The position numbers were made by a program, and so were the translations under genes. Under the pieces are notes generated by a model. The model searched no databases. It was not told where the DNA came from and saw nothing but the letters and a program-made list of their open reading frames with translations. A stretch of DNA of 64,000 nt from Nodularia sp. NIES-3585 (GTDB lineage: Bacteria > Cyanobacteriota > Cyanobacteriia > Cyanobacteriales > Nostocaceae): contig NZ_BDUB01000001.1 in NCBI RefSeq assembly GCF_002218065.1, forward strand, positions 5,117,118-5,181,117, read 5' to 3'. Positions 1 through 8,846 of the stretch are shown piece by piece; within the stretch, counting starts at the first letter, position 1, and each line of letters opens with the position of its first letter.

Positions 1-1495
1 CTTTCTGGAATAGACCCCATTCAACTTGTTCTTCAAGGTCAGCATCAACACCAGCAAAAACGTCTCGGTAGATTGTCCGAGAACCATGCCAGAGATGACC
101 AAAGAAGAATAGCAACGCAAATACAGCGTGTCCAAAGGTAAACCAACCTCTGGGGCTAGTGCGGAATACACCGTCAGAATTCAAGGTTTCGCGGTCAAAA
201 TCAAAGATTTCGCCACCTTGAGCCTTACGGGCATACTTCTTCACATCAGCTGGATCTGTAAAGGTTTGACCATTCAGGTCACCACCATAGAAGCTGACGG
301 TTACACCAGTTTGTTCAAAGCTGTACTTAGATTCTGCCCGACGGAAAGGAATATCAGCTCGGATAATTCCATCCGCATCGGTCAAGATAACTGGGAAGGT
401 TTCAAAGAAGTTGGGGAGACGACGCACGGTCAATTCTCTGCCTTTAGCATCTGTGAATACTGCGTGACCTTGCCAAGATTGGGCGATACCATCACCCTTG
501 ACCATAGGCCCAGTCCGGAACAGACCGCCTTTAGCGGGGCTATTACCGACGTAATCATAGAAAGCCAGTTTTTCGGGAATTTCTGCCCAAGCTTCTGCAC
601 GGGTTGCACCGTCAGCGATGCTACTTTGGACACGACGCTCAATTTCCTGAGTGAAGTAGCCTTGATCCCACTGATAACGAGTAGGGCCAAAGAGTTCAAT
701 TGGAGTTGTCGCGTTACCGTACCACATCGTACCAGCAACAATGAAGGCTGCGAAGAATACCGCAGCAATACTGCTAGAAAGTACGGTTTCAATGTTCCCC
801 ATCCGCAGAGCTTTGTATAGCCGTTCGGGAGGTCTAACTGTGAGGTGGAATAAACCAGCAATAATGCCAACAACGCCTGCGGCGATATGGTGAGCAACAA
901 CGCCACCAGGATTGAATGGGTCGAACCCAGCCGGTCCCCATTCTGGTGCTACTGCTTGGATGCTACCAGTGACTCCGTAGGCATCAGTGACCCACATACC
1001 TGGGCCAAATAGTCCGGTGAGGTGAAAAGCACCAAAGCCAAAACAAAGTAAACCAGATAAGAACAGGTGAATGCCAAACATTTTTGGCAAGTCTAAAGCA
1101 GGTTCACCAGTACGAGGATCTCTAAAGAGTTCCAAATCCCAGTAAACCCAGTGCCATACAGCAGCTAGGAATAATAAACCAGAAAGAACAATGTGAGCGG
1201 CGGCTACACCTTCAAACGACCAGAAACCAGGGTCGCTAGCGGCGCTACCAGTTACGACGCTCCAGCCACCCCAAGATTCGGTAACACCTAAACGGGACAT
1301 GAAAGGCAGGACGAACATTCCTTGCCGCCACATCGGGTTAAGAACCGGATCACTGGGGTCATAAATAGCTAGTTCGTACAGTGCCATTGAACCAGCCCAG
1401 CCTGCTACTAAGGCTGTGTGCATCAAGTGTACAGAAATCAACCGACCTGGATCATTCAGAACGACTGTGTGTACTCGGTACCAGGGTAGTCCCAT
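1..1495 (-). CDS. psbB: Photosystem II CP47 chlorophyll apoprotein, 3' end cut by window
   Basis: CP47 is the inner antenna protein of photosystem II; it binds chlorophyll a in the thylakoid membrane and passes excitation to the D1/D2 core. The reverse strand translates to [18 protein letters not shown] at the N-terminus, followed by the typical hydrophobic helices with His pairs and the large lumenal loop (for example [13 protein letters not shown]). About 498 codons are present and the family is about 510 residues, so only some ten C-terminal residues lie outside. The ATG at 1495 is preceded by a strong Shine-Dalgarno, GAGGAGGAGC at 1512-1503, seven bases away. In cyanobacteria psbT usually follows and would lie beyond the window. 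The reading frame is intact throughout. Confidence 0.97.
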   Translation of the reverse strand, partial: MGLPWYRVHTVVLNDPGRLISVHLMHTALVAGWAGSMALYELAIYDPSDPVLNPMWRQGMFVLPFMSRLGVTESWGGWSVVTGSAASDPGFWSFEGVAAAHIVLSGLLFLAAVWHWVYWDLELFRDPRTGEPALDLPKMFGIHLFLSGLLCFGFGAFHLTGLFGPGMWVTDAYGVTGSIQAVAPEWGPAGFDPFNPGGVVAHHIAAGVVGIIAGLFHLTVRPPERLYKALRMGNIETVLSSSIAAVFFAAFIVAGTMWYGNATTPIELFGPTRYQWDQGYFTQEIERRVQSSIADGATRAEAWAEIPEKLAFYDYVGNSPAKGGLFRTGPMVKGDGIAQSWQGHAVFTDAKGRELTVRRLPNFFETFPVILTDADGIIRADIPFRRAESKYSFEQTGVTVSFYGGDLNGQTFTDPADVKKYARKAQGGEIFDFDRETLNSDGVFRTSPRGWFTFGHAVFALLFFFGHLWHGSRTIYRDVFAGVDADLEEQVEWGLFQK

Positions 1496-2317
1496 CGACT
1501 ACGCTCCTCCTCGATGAATTATGTTTACAAAGCAATTTTTTTTACTGAGATTCTGAGGGACGGAACAGTGGCTTAGGTGGGTTTAATCCTCCTATGGCGC
1601 TGCTTTACCGCCATTCAGTGAACTCTCTGAATTTTTTTATTGCCAGGATCTTGAATTTAACCACAAATTAGTCTTGATAAATCAGACAGTGTGGCTAGTT
1701 TGGCAATATTCTTGAGACGCTGGGTAGGTTGACTTTACCGAATAGCGATCGCCTGTATAACTGCCGAGAGATTTTCTCAATGAAAATTCCTCCCTGGTTC
1801 TTTGGGAACATGGCAAACGCCTGTAAGACGTTTGGACATTAGGGAATACTACCCGTTAGTCAGCAACTTTTAAGCGTCTACGCAATTGCCAAGCAAAAAT
1901 GAGAATGTTTTAAAAAGTGTAACTATTCGTGGACTTGTTTGCAAGCGTGTAAATAGATGCGATCGCATAGAATTTCTGTATCTTATATATACAAATCGCC
2001 CTCATAATTTCTTTTGCGTGTGTCTGGGGTCAGACAAAAATCAACAGTTTGCCTGTTGTTGTGTAGTCCACCTTGCAAGAAGCCCCTACGTGTCTGGTCT
2101 GGATGGTTGCCCAACTTACCGTTGCCAGGGCTAGTATGGGATACTGAAATTTTTAATATTCTGGATTGCTTTACGATGGTTGGAGAGCGGTTAAATCAGT
2201 TAAGTGTTTGCTCCCCTTTCAACTAATAGGGGCAGGTTTATAGATATAGTTGATCATTAACCAGCATATTGGTAAACCCGCCCCTACAACTAGATTCTCT
2301 GAGTGATGGATCAGAGT
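1496..2317. other. psbB upstream spacer with one hairpin repeat
   Basis: This 0.8 kb spacer separates psbB from the next gene upstream on the same strand and should hold the psbB promoter, which I could not place. Short open frames on the plus strand (from 1886 and 2014) lack a ribosome site and any recognisable protein, so no gene is called. The only clear structure is the inverted repeat near 2227-2286. Confidence 0.5.
2227..2286. repeat. Inverted repeat, 14-base arms
   Basis: TAGGGGCAGGTTTA at 2227-2240 faces TAAACCCGCCCCTA at 2273-2286, giving 13 of 14 paired positions around a 32-base loop. It lies about 30 bases past the stop of the minus-strand gene at 2318. There is no T tract after the stem, so I read it as a dispersed hairpin repeat rather than a normal terminator. 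Confidence 0.6.
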
Positions 2318-2701
2318 TTAGTCTGAAATTGATTTGCCTACCTCAGATGCACCATTTTGGATATCACGAGCAGTTTTTTTAGCCCCTTCTACATATCCTG
2401 AACCAAATTCTTTAAAAGCTTCTGCTGATTCTTCCCCAATTTTTTGCATTCGCTGACCCGGAGAACCTGCTGTTTCACGAGCTTCCTGATTCCATTCCCT
2501 GATGGTTTTTGGTCTTTGGGAATCATCTTGCTGTATATCTTGACGGACTTTCTCTTTTAAAACTTGATTATTTTGCCCAAGAGCGACATTTGTTGTTAGC
2601 GTCATCAAACCAACTAGAACAACAGCCAAGAAACGTTTTACTTGAAATTTCTGAAGCAGAAGGTTAATCTGATTAATCGTTCTAGAAATCAAATTCATCA
2701 T
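2318..2701 (-). CDS. Small exported protein of unknown function
   Basis: A 127-residue protein I do not recognise as a named family. After a basic start region (residues 1-22) comes a hydrophobic stretch, FLAVVLVGLMTLTTNVALGQ, that looks like a signal peptide with cleavage near ALG-Q at about residue 43. The mature part is short, charged and rich in Gln, Glu, Lys and Ser, with EAFKEFGSGYVEGAKKTA suggesting an amphipathic helix. It is likely periplasmic or loosely membrane bound. Two adjacent Met codons allow starts at 2701 or 2698. It stands alone, between psbB and a divergent transporter gene, so its context does not suggest a role. Confidence 0.65.
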   Translation of the reverse strand: MMNLISRTINQINLLLQKFQVKRFLAVVLVGLMTLTTNVALGQNNQVLKEKVRQDIQQDDSQRPKTIREWNQEARETAGSPGQRMQKIGEESAEAFKEFGSGYVEGAKKTARDIQNGASEVGKSISD

Positions 2702-3350
2702 GTCAATAATTTATCTGTGCTTTTTACAGGTTCAAAATATATTTGGCTCATGGGAAATTCAGCTATTTCTTGGAAAAAATGAACTTAACTTTTCTGGAGC
2801 TTTTTCATAATCTAAATAAATAGAATTATTAGTTAGTGATCAAATCTGCCCAAGATTTTACCTAATTTTGAGCCAATCATTTTTTTGAATTGAAATAAAT
2901 ATTAACAAAACAAAGCTAATTACTCTTCTAACGAAAGATATATATTGTGTATAAAAAATATATGCCGCAGGTCTAGTTAATTATTTTGGTACATATCAAA
3001 TCTGAGAGAATGTCAAGGGATTGGCTACAAAAAACTAGGCTTGGAAGGCAAATATACGTAACTATAAAATGCATCAAACTGGAAATACGTATATTTATTT
3101 AAGTGCTGATTGAAATAAAACTGCTAATATCTAGTGCTATAGGACTCATATTTGATTTATGAAACACACGTAGGGTTTGTGATCCAGGAGAGTACGGCAC
3201 CAAGACCCACAAAGACGGTGCGTTAGGCTAAAACCATAACCACCCTACATATACTTAGATTTTTTCAAGAATCAAATCGGATTCCTATAGTATATTGCGA
3301 ATAGTTAAGTAATACAGCCACATATCATAGTATGATAGCTGACCTCTAAG
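2702..3350. other. AT-rich spacer carrying a MITE-like element
   Basis: This is a divergent spacer between the small exported protein and the ABC binding protein. It is very AT-rich from 2702 to 3130, with no gene seen; the 3' half is taken up by the element at 3137-3290. Promoters for both neighbours should lie here but were not assigned. Confidence 0.5.
3137..3290. mobile_element. MITE-like element, family 1, copy 1
   Basis: The ends are CTATAGGACTCATATTTGAT and, reverse complemented, CTATAGGAATCCGATTTGAT, giving terminal inverted repeats of about 20 bases with a few mismatches. The 154-base interior has no ORF and contains the module GGTGCGTTAGGCTAAAACCA. A second copy of the whole element lies in reverse orientation at 39287-39421 and is nearly identical over most of its length. 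That supports a small non-autonomous transposable element rather than chance. Confidence 0.8.
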
Positions 3351-3368
3351 TTGAAAAATCTGAATATT

Positions 3369-5009
3369 ATGACCTGGCCTTCCTTGACTGCAAGACGATG
3401 GAGTGGAATTTCACAATTTTTATCATTGTTTTGTCTTTGTGTACTTTTGGTTGTGAGTTGCGCTCCTCGCCAGCAGACAACAACGTTATCATCTAGTGCA
3501 GGTGATGGTCGAATTACTGTCGGTACAACACTGAAACCTAGAACCCTCGATCCGGCTGATACCTACGAATTGGCTTCTTTGAGTTTAGTGTTAAATATGA
3601 GCGATCGCCTGTACACTTACGAACCAGGTAGCACGGAAATTAAACCCCAATTGGCGACAGCATTACCCCAAGTTAGTGCTGATGCTTTAACTTACACTAT
3701 TCCTATCCGTCAGGGAGTTGTTTACCACGATGAGACTCCCTTCAACGCCAAAGCAATGGAGTTTAGCATTCAGCGATTTATTGAGAATAAGGGAAAACCT
3801 TCTTTCTTGTTATCGGATACGGTGGAATCAGTCAAAGCCACAGATGAATATGAGTTAACAATCCAGTTAAAAAGACCATTTGCGGCGTTTCCCTCACTGT
3901 TAGCATTTTCTGGGGTATGTGCAGTCTCGCCCACAGCTTACGAAATTGGGGCGGGGAAATTTCAGCCCAATACCTTTGTGGGAACTGGCCCTTACAAGTT
4001 AGCGCAGTATGGTACAGATTCACTGAGATTGGATGTATTTGACAAATATTGGGGGGAAAAACCAGCTAATCAGGGCGTTAATGTGCAGATTCAAACTAGC
4101 CCGGTGAATTTGTTTAATGCTTTCCGCACAGGTACAGTGGATGTGGCTTATCTATCCCTACAACCTGATCAAATTCGCAGCTTAGAAGCAGGAGCCAAAA
4201 ATGGGGATTGGCAAACAATTACGGCTCAGGGTAGCGCTGTTAGTTATATGGTGTTGAACCGTAATCAGCAGCCTTTAGATCAGCCAGAAGTTCGAGCTGC
4301 GATCGCGGCCATGATTGACCGTCCACTGATCAATGAACGAGTTTTACTTGGTCAAGCTAATCCGCTTTATAGCATGATTCCTACCACTTTTAATGTTTCT
4401 CAACCATTATTTAAGGATAAATATGGTGATGCTAACTTTGCTCAAGCTAAAGAATTATTAACTAAAGCTGGTTTTTCCGCAGAAAATCCCGCCAAAGTAC
4501 AAATTTGGTATCCTTCTAGTTCAGCTAATCGCAGTTTAGCAGCACAAACCCTGAAATCTCTGGCTGACCAACAAATGGAAGGAATGTTGCAAATAGAAAT
4601 TAGTAATGTTGAAAGTGCTACTTTCTTTAAAGACATTTCTAGGGGTATATATCCCGCAGCTTTGGTTGATTGGTATCCAGACTTTTTAGATCCAGATAAT
4701 TATGTGCAGCCATTTTTGTCTTGTCAGAAAGGCTCAGATGCTCAAGGCTGCGAAGACGGTGGTAGTAAAACTCAGGGTTCATTCTACTATAGCGAAGCCA
4801 TCAATAAACTAATTGCTCAACAACGAGAAGAGCAAAACCCCGCAGCGCGCCAGCAAATTTTTACAGCCATCCAAACCCAAGTAGCTAATGATGTTCCTTA
4901 CATTCCTTTATGGCAAACCAAAGATTATATATTTGCTCAAAATGGTGTTAGTAATGTGCAACTTGACCCGACGCAAAATTTAATTTATAAGACTATTTCA
5001 AAGCAGTAA
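3369..5009 (+). CDS. ABC transporter substrate-binding lipoprotein, peptide/opine/nickel family
   Basis: An extracytoplasmic solute-binding protein of the SBP_bac_5 (DppA/OppA) family, which captures oligopeptides or similar solutes for an ABC importer. It begins with a signal sequence ending in a lipobox, VLLVVSC, so it should be a lipoprotein. Family hallmarks follow: ITVGTTLKPRTLDPADTYE near the mature N-terminus, then the repeated lobes with GTGPYKL and PEVRAAIAAMIDR. At about 546 residues the length is normal. I prefer the ATG at 3369; an in-frame TTG at 3351 is an alternative, and neither has a clear Shine-Dalgarno. The next gene is a matching permease, but no ATPase or second permease is nearby, so the transporter's parts must be scattered. 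The substrate is not identifiable. Confidence 0.9.
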   Translation: MTWPSLTARRWSGISQFLSLFCLCVLLVVSCAPRQQTTTLSSSAGDGRITVGTTLKPRTLDPADTYELASLSLVLNMSDRLYTYEPGSTEIKPQLATALPQVSADALTYTIPIRQGVVYHDETPFNAKAMEFSIQRFIENKGKPSFLLSDTVESVKATDEYELTIQLKRPFAAFPSLLAFSGVCAVSPTAYEIGAGKFQPNTFVGTGPYKLAQYGTDSLRLDVFDKYWGEKPANQGVNVQIQTSPVNLFNAFRTGTVDVAYLSLQPDQIRSLEAGAKNGDWQTITAQGSAVSYMVLNRNQQPLDQPEVRAAIAAMIDRPLINERVLLGQANPLYSMIPTTFNVSQPLFKDKYGDANFAQAKELLTKAGFSAENPAKVQIWYPSSSANRSLAAQTLKSLADQQMEGMLQIEISNVESATFFKDISRGIYPAALVDWYPDFLDPDNYVQPFLSCQKGSDAQGCEDGGSKTQGSFYYSEAINKLIAQQREEQNPAARQQIFTAIQTQVANDVPYIPLWQTKDYIFAQNGVSNVQLDPTQNLIYKTISKQ

Positions 5010-5241
5010 AATCATCTGGTAAGATGTTTTTGACGGGCGGGCTAGAAGCCCACCCCACAATATTTATATCTATTCACTTCTAGGTTTAAGAGGTTGTTTG
5101 ATTATTTGATGATGGGATGAACTAATTATGAGTAACTAACCACATTCGCGCAGCGTATGCCCCCATGGCTTTAGGAGGACGCAAAGTACACGAAGGAAGG
5201 AAAGATATAAGAACTACGAATTACTAATTACTAATTAAAAT
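5010..5241. repeat. Repeat-filled spacer between transporter genes
   Basis: This spacer holds a small hairpin, GGGCTAGAAGCCC (5039-5051), a lone end of the family-2 element (AAGAGGTTGTTTGA, about 5089-5102), and a small dispersed repeat (CGCGCAGCGTATGCCCCCAT, about 5146-5165) that recurs near 36870. ACTAATT-type heptamers follow just before the permease start. Repeats have pushed apart what may once have been one operon. Confidence 0.6.
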
Positions 5242-6267
5242 ATGTCTCGATCTAAAGCTTTGCAATATTACATTGCTTCTCGATTACTTCTGGCTCCACT
5301 GCAATTGTTGACTATTATTACTATCGTATTTTTATTACTACGAGCCACACCAGGAGATCCAGCAGATGCGATTCTGGGCGGACGTGCGCCAGAAGCGGCT
5401 AAGGAGGAGTTACGCCAACAATTAGGTTTAAATCTGCCCCTGTGGTTACAGTATTTAAATTATGTGGGCAATTTACTGCGTTTTGATTTGGGAACTTCTT
5501 TAACAAGTCGGGGACAGTCTGTTTGGGACATCATCGGTCAGTATTTTCCCGCAACTGTAGAGTTAGCTGTATCAAGTATGGCGGTAGCTCTAATTGTCGG
5601 TATTTTGGCAGGTACTCTTTCGGCTTCTCGTCCCGGTACTTATTTTGATATTGGGGGGCGGTTGTTTGGTATTATTACTTACGCACTTCCTATGTTTTGG
5701 GCTGGAATGCTTTTACAGTTAATTTTCTCTGTACAACTGGGTTGGTTTCCTAGTTCTAACCGTTTTCCCCCTAATCTTCCGGCTCCTGTGCCGATAACTG
5801 GACTGTATACAATTGATAGTTTGGTGACTGGCAATTTTAGTCAGTTTTTTATATCTTTGCACCATTTAGCCCTGCCTAGTCTGACTCTAGGAATTTTGCT
5901 CAGTGGGATTTTTGAGCGCATTGTGCGCGTCAATTTAAAGGAAACCTTAAAAGCCGATTATGTAGAAGCCGCTAGAGCCAGAGGAATTGGTGAAAATAAA
6001 ATTTTAGTCTCCCATGCTTTAAAAAATGCCCTAATTCCAGTAATTACAGTCTTAGGTTTAACTTTTGCATCTCTGTTGGGTGGGGCGATTTTAACTGAAG
6101 TGACGTTCTCTTGGCCTGGTTTAGCAAATCGCCTATATCAAGCCATTTCTGATCGCGATTATCCCACTGTCCAAGGAGTATTAGTATTTTTTGGGGCGAT
6201 TGTGGTCGCGGCCAGCATTTTAATTGATATTCTTAATGCTTATGTTGATCCACGTATTCGCTATTAA
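5242..6267 (+). CDS. ABC transporter permease, DppB/OppB type
   Basis: The first of the two membrane subunits of a peptide/nickel-type ABC importer. The 341-residue protein has the DppB pattern: an N-terminal helix (LLAPLQLLTIITIVFLLLRA), the GDPAD region, then five further membrane helices. The EAA coupling loop that contacts the ATPase reads YVEAARARGIGENKILVSHA, with the expected EAA...G. The C-terminus, SILIDILNAYVDPRIRY, is the usual ending for this family. It lies 230 bases after the binding protein and probably serves the same transporter. A DppC-type partner and the ATPases are not in the window. The ATG at 5242 is the first Met and fits the family start. Confidence 0.92.
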   Translation: MSRSKALQYYIASRLLLAPLQLLTIITIVFLLLRATPGDPADAILGGRAPEAAKEELRQQLGLNLPLWLQYLNYVGNLLRFDLGTSLTSRGQSVWDIIGQYFPATVELAVSSMAVALIVGILAGTLSASRPGTYFDIGGRLFGIITYALPMFWAGMLLQLIFSVQLGWFPSSNRFPPNLPAPVPITGLYTIDSLVTGNFSQFFISLHHLALPSLTLGILLSGIFERIVRVNLKETLKADYVEAARARGIGENKILVSHALKNALIPVITVLGLTFASLLGGAILTEVTFSWPGLANRLYQAISDRDYPTVQGVLVFFGAIVVAASILIDILNAYVDPRIRY

Positions 6268-6325
6268 TTATCACCATAGATGCACACAGAAACACCCAGA
6301 GAATGTCAGTAGAGATATTTCCAGC

Positions 6326-6355
6326 TGTAGAGACGTTCCATGGAACGTCTCTACA
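6326..6355. repeat. Perfect 30-base palindrome, copy 1
   Basis: TGTAGAGACGTTCCA is followed directly by its exact reverse complement. The same palindrome recurs at 27523-27552, and both are followed within 30 bases by GAGATGTCTATTG, so the repeat unit is longer than the palindrome. It sits 59 bases after the permease stop. It could form a hairpin in RNA or a cruciform in DNA, but there is no T tract. Confidence 0.85.
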
Positions 6356-6552
6356 TTATTCTTTGTCAGAGATGTCTATTGAATTTTTCTCGCCGACTTA
6401 CTTATTTAAATTCGGTCGATGACCAATAAATTCTCTGTCTTTATCTGTATAACCTGCGGTCAACCACGACCTGTCTGCATCTGTGGTTTTTTTTATTAAA
6501 AGTTGTCATCGCCCTTCGCCTAGTTTAAATTACCAAACCAATTTTTTTTTGT

Positions 6553-7341
6553 ATGTGCCGTTTACTTGCTTACCTGGGTTCATCTGTGACTTTAGAGAAT
6601 CTTCTATATAAACCTGAACATTCGTTGATAGTTCAGAGTTACCAACCTCGTGAAATGACTTCTGGAGTTGTGAATGCAGATGGCTTTGGTGTGGGTTGGT
6701 ATCATAGTCAAAGAAATACAGACCCATTTACGTACCGAAATACATTACCTATTTGGAATGACTTAAATCTGCCTGAACTTAGCCGTTATGTGGAATCTAA
6801 ATGCGTACTTGCTTATGTTCGTAGTGCGACACCTGGACAAGCGTTAGATTTTGCTAATTGTCAGCCGTTTAACTATCAACAACAGCTATTTATTCACAAT
6901 GGATATATTGAGAATTTTCGGAAAACATTACACCGGAAAATCCGCAGTATATTAACTCCTGATTTCTACGAACAAATTAATGGTAGTACTGATTCGGAAC
7001 ACATCTTTGCGCTGCTACTTTCTCAAAGCCAAATCAATAAACATCGACCTCCAGAATCTGCTTTACGCAATACGTTAGTAACGTTATTAGAAATGGCAAA
7101 ACGCCATCAAGTCAAAGTTTCAGCCAATATAGTCTTCAGTGATGGAAATCGTCTGATTGCTTCACGCTTTTCTAGCAATGCGCCTGCTCCGTCGCTATAT
7201 TGGCTAAAAAATCATCAAAATTTTCCTAAATCTGTCATAATTGCCTCTGAACCGTTATTTACTGGTAATTGGACTAGTTGTCCAGAAAATACCATTATTA
7301 GTGTGGGAGAAGATTGTGATATCCAGATTAAACCAATCTAG
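6553..7341 (+). CDS. egtC: Class II glutamine amidotransferase, EgtC-like
   Basis: EgtC removes the gamma-glutamyl group from the hercynyl-gamma-glutamylcysteine sulfoxide made by EgtB during ergothioneine synthesis. The protein starts MCRLLAYLG, which places the catalytic Cys2 of an N-terminal nucleophile amidotransferase right after Met1. Other class II signatures are DGFGVGWY near residue 44, the conserved VRSATPG (residues 90-96) and HNGYIENF (residues 115-122). The 262 residues match EgtC. The 3' end overlaps egtB by 26 bases, which implies translational coupling and strengthens the assignment over a generic amidotransferase. I saw no Shine-Dalgarno before the ATG, only a T-run. Confidence 0.88.
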   Translation: MCRLLAYLGSSVTLENLLYKPEHSLIVQSYQPREMTSGVVNADGFGVGWYHSQRNTDPFTYRNTLPIWNDLNLPELSRYVESKCVLAYVRSATPGQALDFANCQPFNYQQQLFIHNGYIENFRKTLHRKIRSILTPDFYEQINGSTDSEHIFALLLSQSQINKHRPPESALRNTLVTLLEMAKRHQVKVSANIVFSDGNRLIASRFSSNAPAPSLYWLKNHQNFPKSVIIASEPLFTGNWTSCPENTIISVGEDCDIQIKPI

Positions 7342-8566
7342 TGTAAAAGAGACTCTTTTTTGCGACTTGGTTGAATGTCGTCTGAAAACCTTGAAGCTGT
7401 TCGAGGGTATGGATGAATCTAAATTTTGTAGTCAGGCTCATCGTGAGTTTAGTCCCGTTGGTTGGCATTTAGGGCATATTGCTTATACGGAGTCTTTATG
7501 GTTATTAGAACACAGCGCGGGTTTGCCCTGTTCTTTCCCGCAATACCGGCAACTATTCGCGGCTGATGGTTTACCTAAGTCAAAACGTGTCCAGTTACCT
7601 AGTCTACAAACAACGCGTGATTACCTGGAGACGGTGAGAAAGCAGGTTTTACAACGCCTAGAAGCAGTTGATATTGAAAAAGAAGAAGGTCTTTGGCGCT
7701 TTTTGATTCAGCACGAAAGCCAACACTGTGAAATTATTAGCTTTGTGCTGGAATTGATGAAGTGGGAAAAGCGCGAGATAAAAGGGGTGGGGGAAAAGAC
7801 TAGTTATGCCTCTGCAATCGATAATATTACGGAGATGATTCTCATCCCGGCTGGTGAATTTGAACAGGGAAGTGATGATACTTATGCTCTGGATAATGAG
7901 CGCCCTGGACATAAAGTATATTTAGAGACTTATGCTATTGACCGATATCCTGTGACTTGTGGACAGTATCGGTTATTTATGGAGGCTGGAGGCTACGATA
8001 ATTCTCAATGGTGGTCAAAAGCTGGGTGGAAATGGCGACAAACTGAGAAGGTGATTAAACCACTTTACTGGTCTGGCGAAGACAATTGGGATAATCACCC
8101 AGTTTGTGGTGTTAGTTGGTATGAGGCCGAAGCATATTCGCGATTTGTGGGGAAACGGCTACCTACAGAAGCTGAGTGGGAAAAAGCCGCTAGTTGGGAT
8201 GCAGAGGCTGGTTGTCGTCGCATTTATCCTTGGGGAGATGAATCACCAAGTTCTGAAAATTGTAATTGCGATCGCCTGATTGGTCATACTACACCAGTAG
8301 ATACCTATCCAACCGGACAAAGTGCCTATGGCTTATACGATACTCTCGGTAATGTTTGGGAATGGACGGCTTCCTGGTTTGATGGGTACGAGGGTTTCCA
8401 GAGTTACCCTTACATCGGTTATTCCCAAGTCTACTTTGACAATAAGCACCGTGTTTTAAAAGGCGGGAGTTGGGCTACACGTCATTGGGGACTGCGTGCT
8501 AGTTTTCGCAATTGGTATTATCCAGACGTGTATCAAATTTTCGCGGGTTTTCGCTGTGCTGAGTAA
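7316..8566 (+). CDS. egtB: Ergothioneine biosynthesis sulfoxide synthase EgtB
   Basis: EgtB is a non-haem iron enzyme that joins hercynine to gamma-glutamylcysteine (or cysteine) with O2 to form the C-S bond of ergothioneine. The N-terminal DinB-like domain shows HLGHIAYTE and HESQHCE, which carry the His iron ligands. The C-terminal half is a formylglycine-generating/C-type-lectin-like domain with EMILIPAGEFEQGS, GVSWYEAEAYSRFVGKRLPT, GNVWEWT and LKGGSW. I place the start at GTG 7316, which has GGGAGA just upstream and gives 416 residues. The open frame extends further upstream inside egtC, but that extension (from 7241) has no domain match. It overlaps egtC by 26 bases. Confidence 0.9.
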   Translation: MISRLNQSSVKETLFCDLVECRLKTLKLFEGMDESKFCSQAHREFSPVGWHLGHIAYTESLWLLEHSAGLPCSFPQYRQLFAADGLPKSKRVQLPSLQTTRDYLETVRKQVLQRLEAVDIEKEEGLWRFLIQHESQHCEIISFVLELMKWEKREIKGVGEKTSYASAIDNITEMILIPAGEFEQGSDDTYALDNERPGHKVYLETYAIDRYPVTCGQYRLFMEAGGYDNSQWWSKAGWKWRQTEKVIKPLYWSGEDNWDNHPVCGVSWYEAEAYSRFVGKRLPTEAEWEKAASWDAEAGCRRIYPWGDESPSSENCNCDRLIGHTTPVDTYPTGQSAYGLYDTLGNVWEWTASWFDGYEGFQSYPYIGYSQVYFDNKHRVLKGGSWATRHWGLRASFRNWYYPDVYQIFAGFRCAE

Positions 8567-8846
8567 AAAATAATTGATGTCGGTTTTCATGAGAAAATCC
8601 TAACAGATAGGTTAAATGCTTGATCCATCTAGCTCAGGCGTGATGTTATGAGCTATGGCTATGTGTTTAACTGGCTGGGGACAAGATTTACCCAAAAAAA
8701 TCTAATATACCAATTCTTGTAAAGAAGGCTACAGATGCTCGGTTTCGTAATCACAAATTACGTAAAGCCTTTGGGGTATAGCTGCCCTTAGAGCTTTGGC
8801 GGAGCGTAGTCTATGAGGAATTGGTACTGTACACGATGGAGGTTAA

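Noticed and set aside
128-820. Long plus-strand open frame opposite psbB
   Set aside because: It is the antisense shadow of psbB, which is unmistakable on the minus strand.
1886-2226. Two overlapping short open frames upstream of psbB
   Set aside because: No ribosome site, no recognisable protein and Cys/Arg-rich random-looking translation.
7241-7315. Upstream extension of egtB
   Set aside because: It lies wholly inside egtC in another frame; the GTG at 7316 has a ribosome site and better matches the family start.
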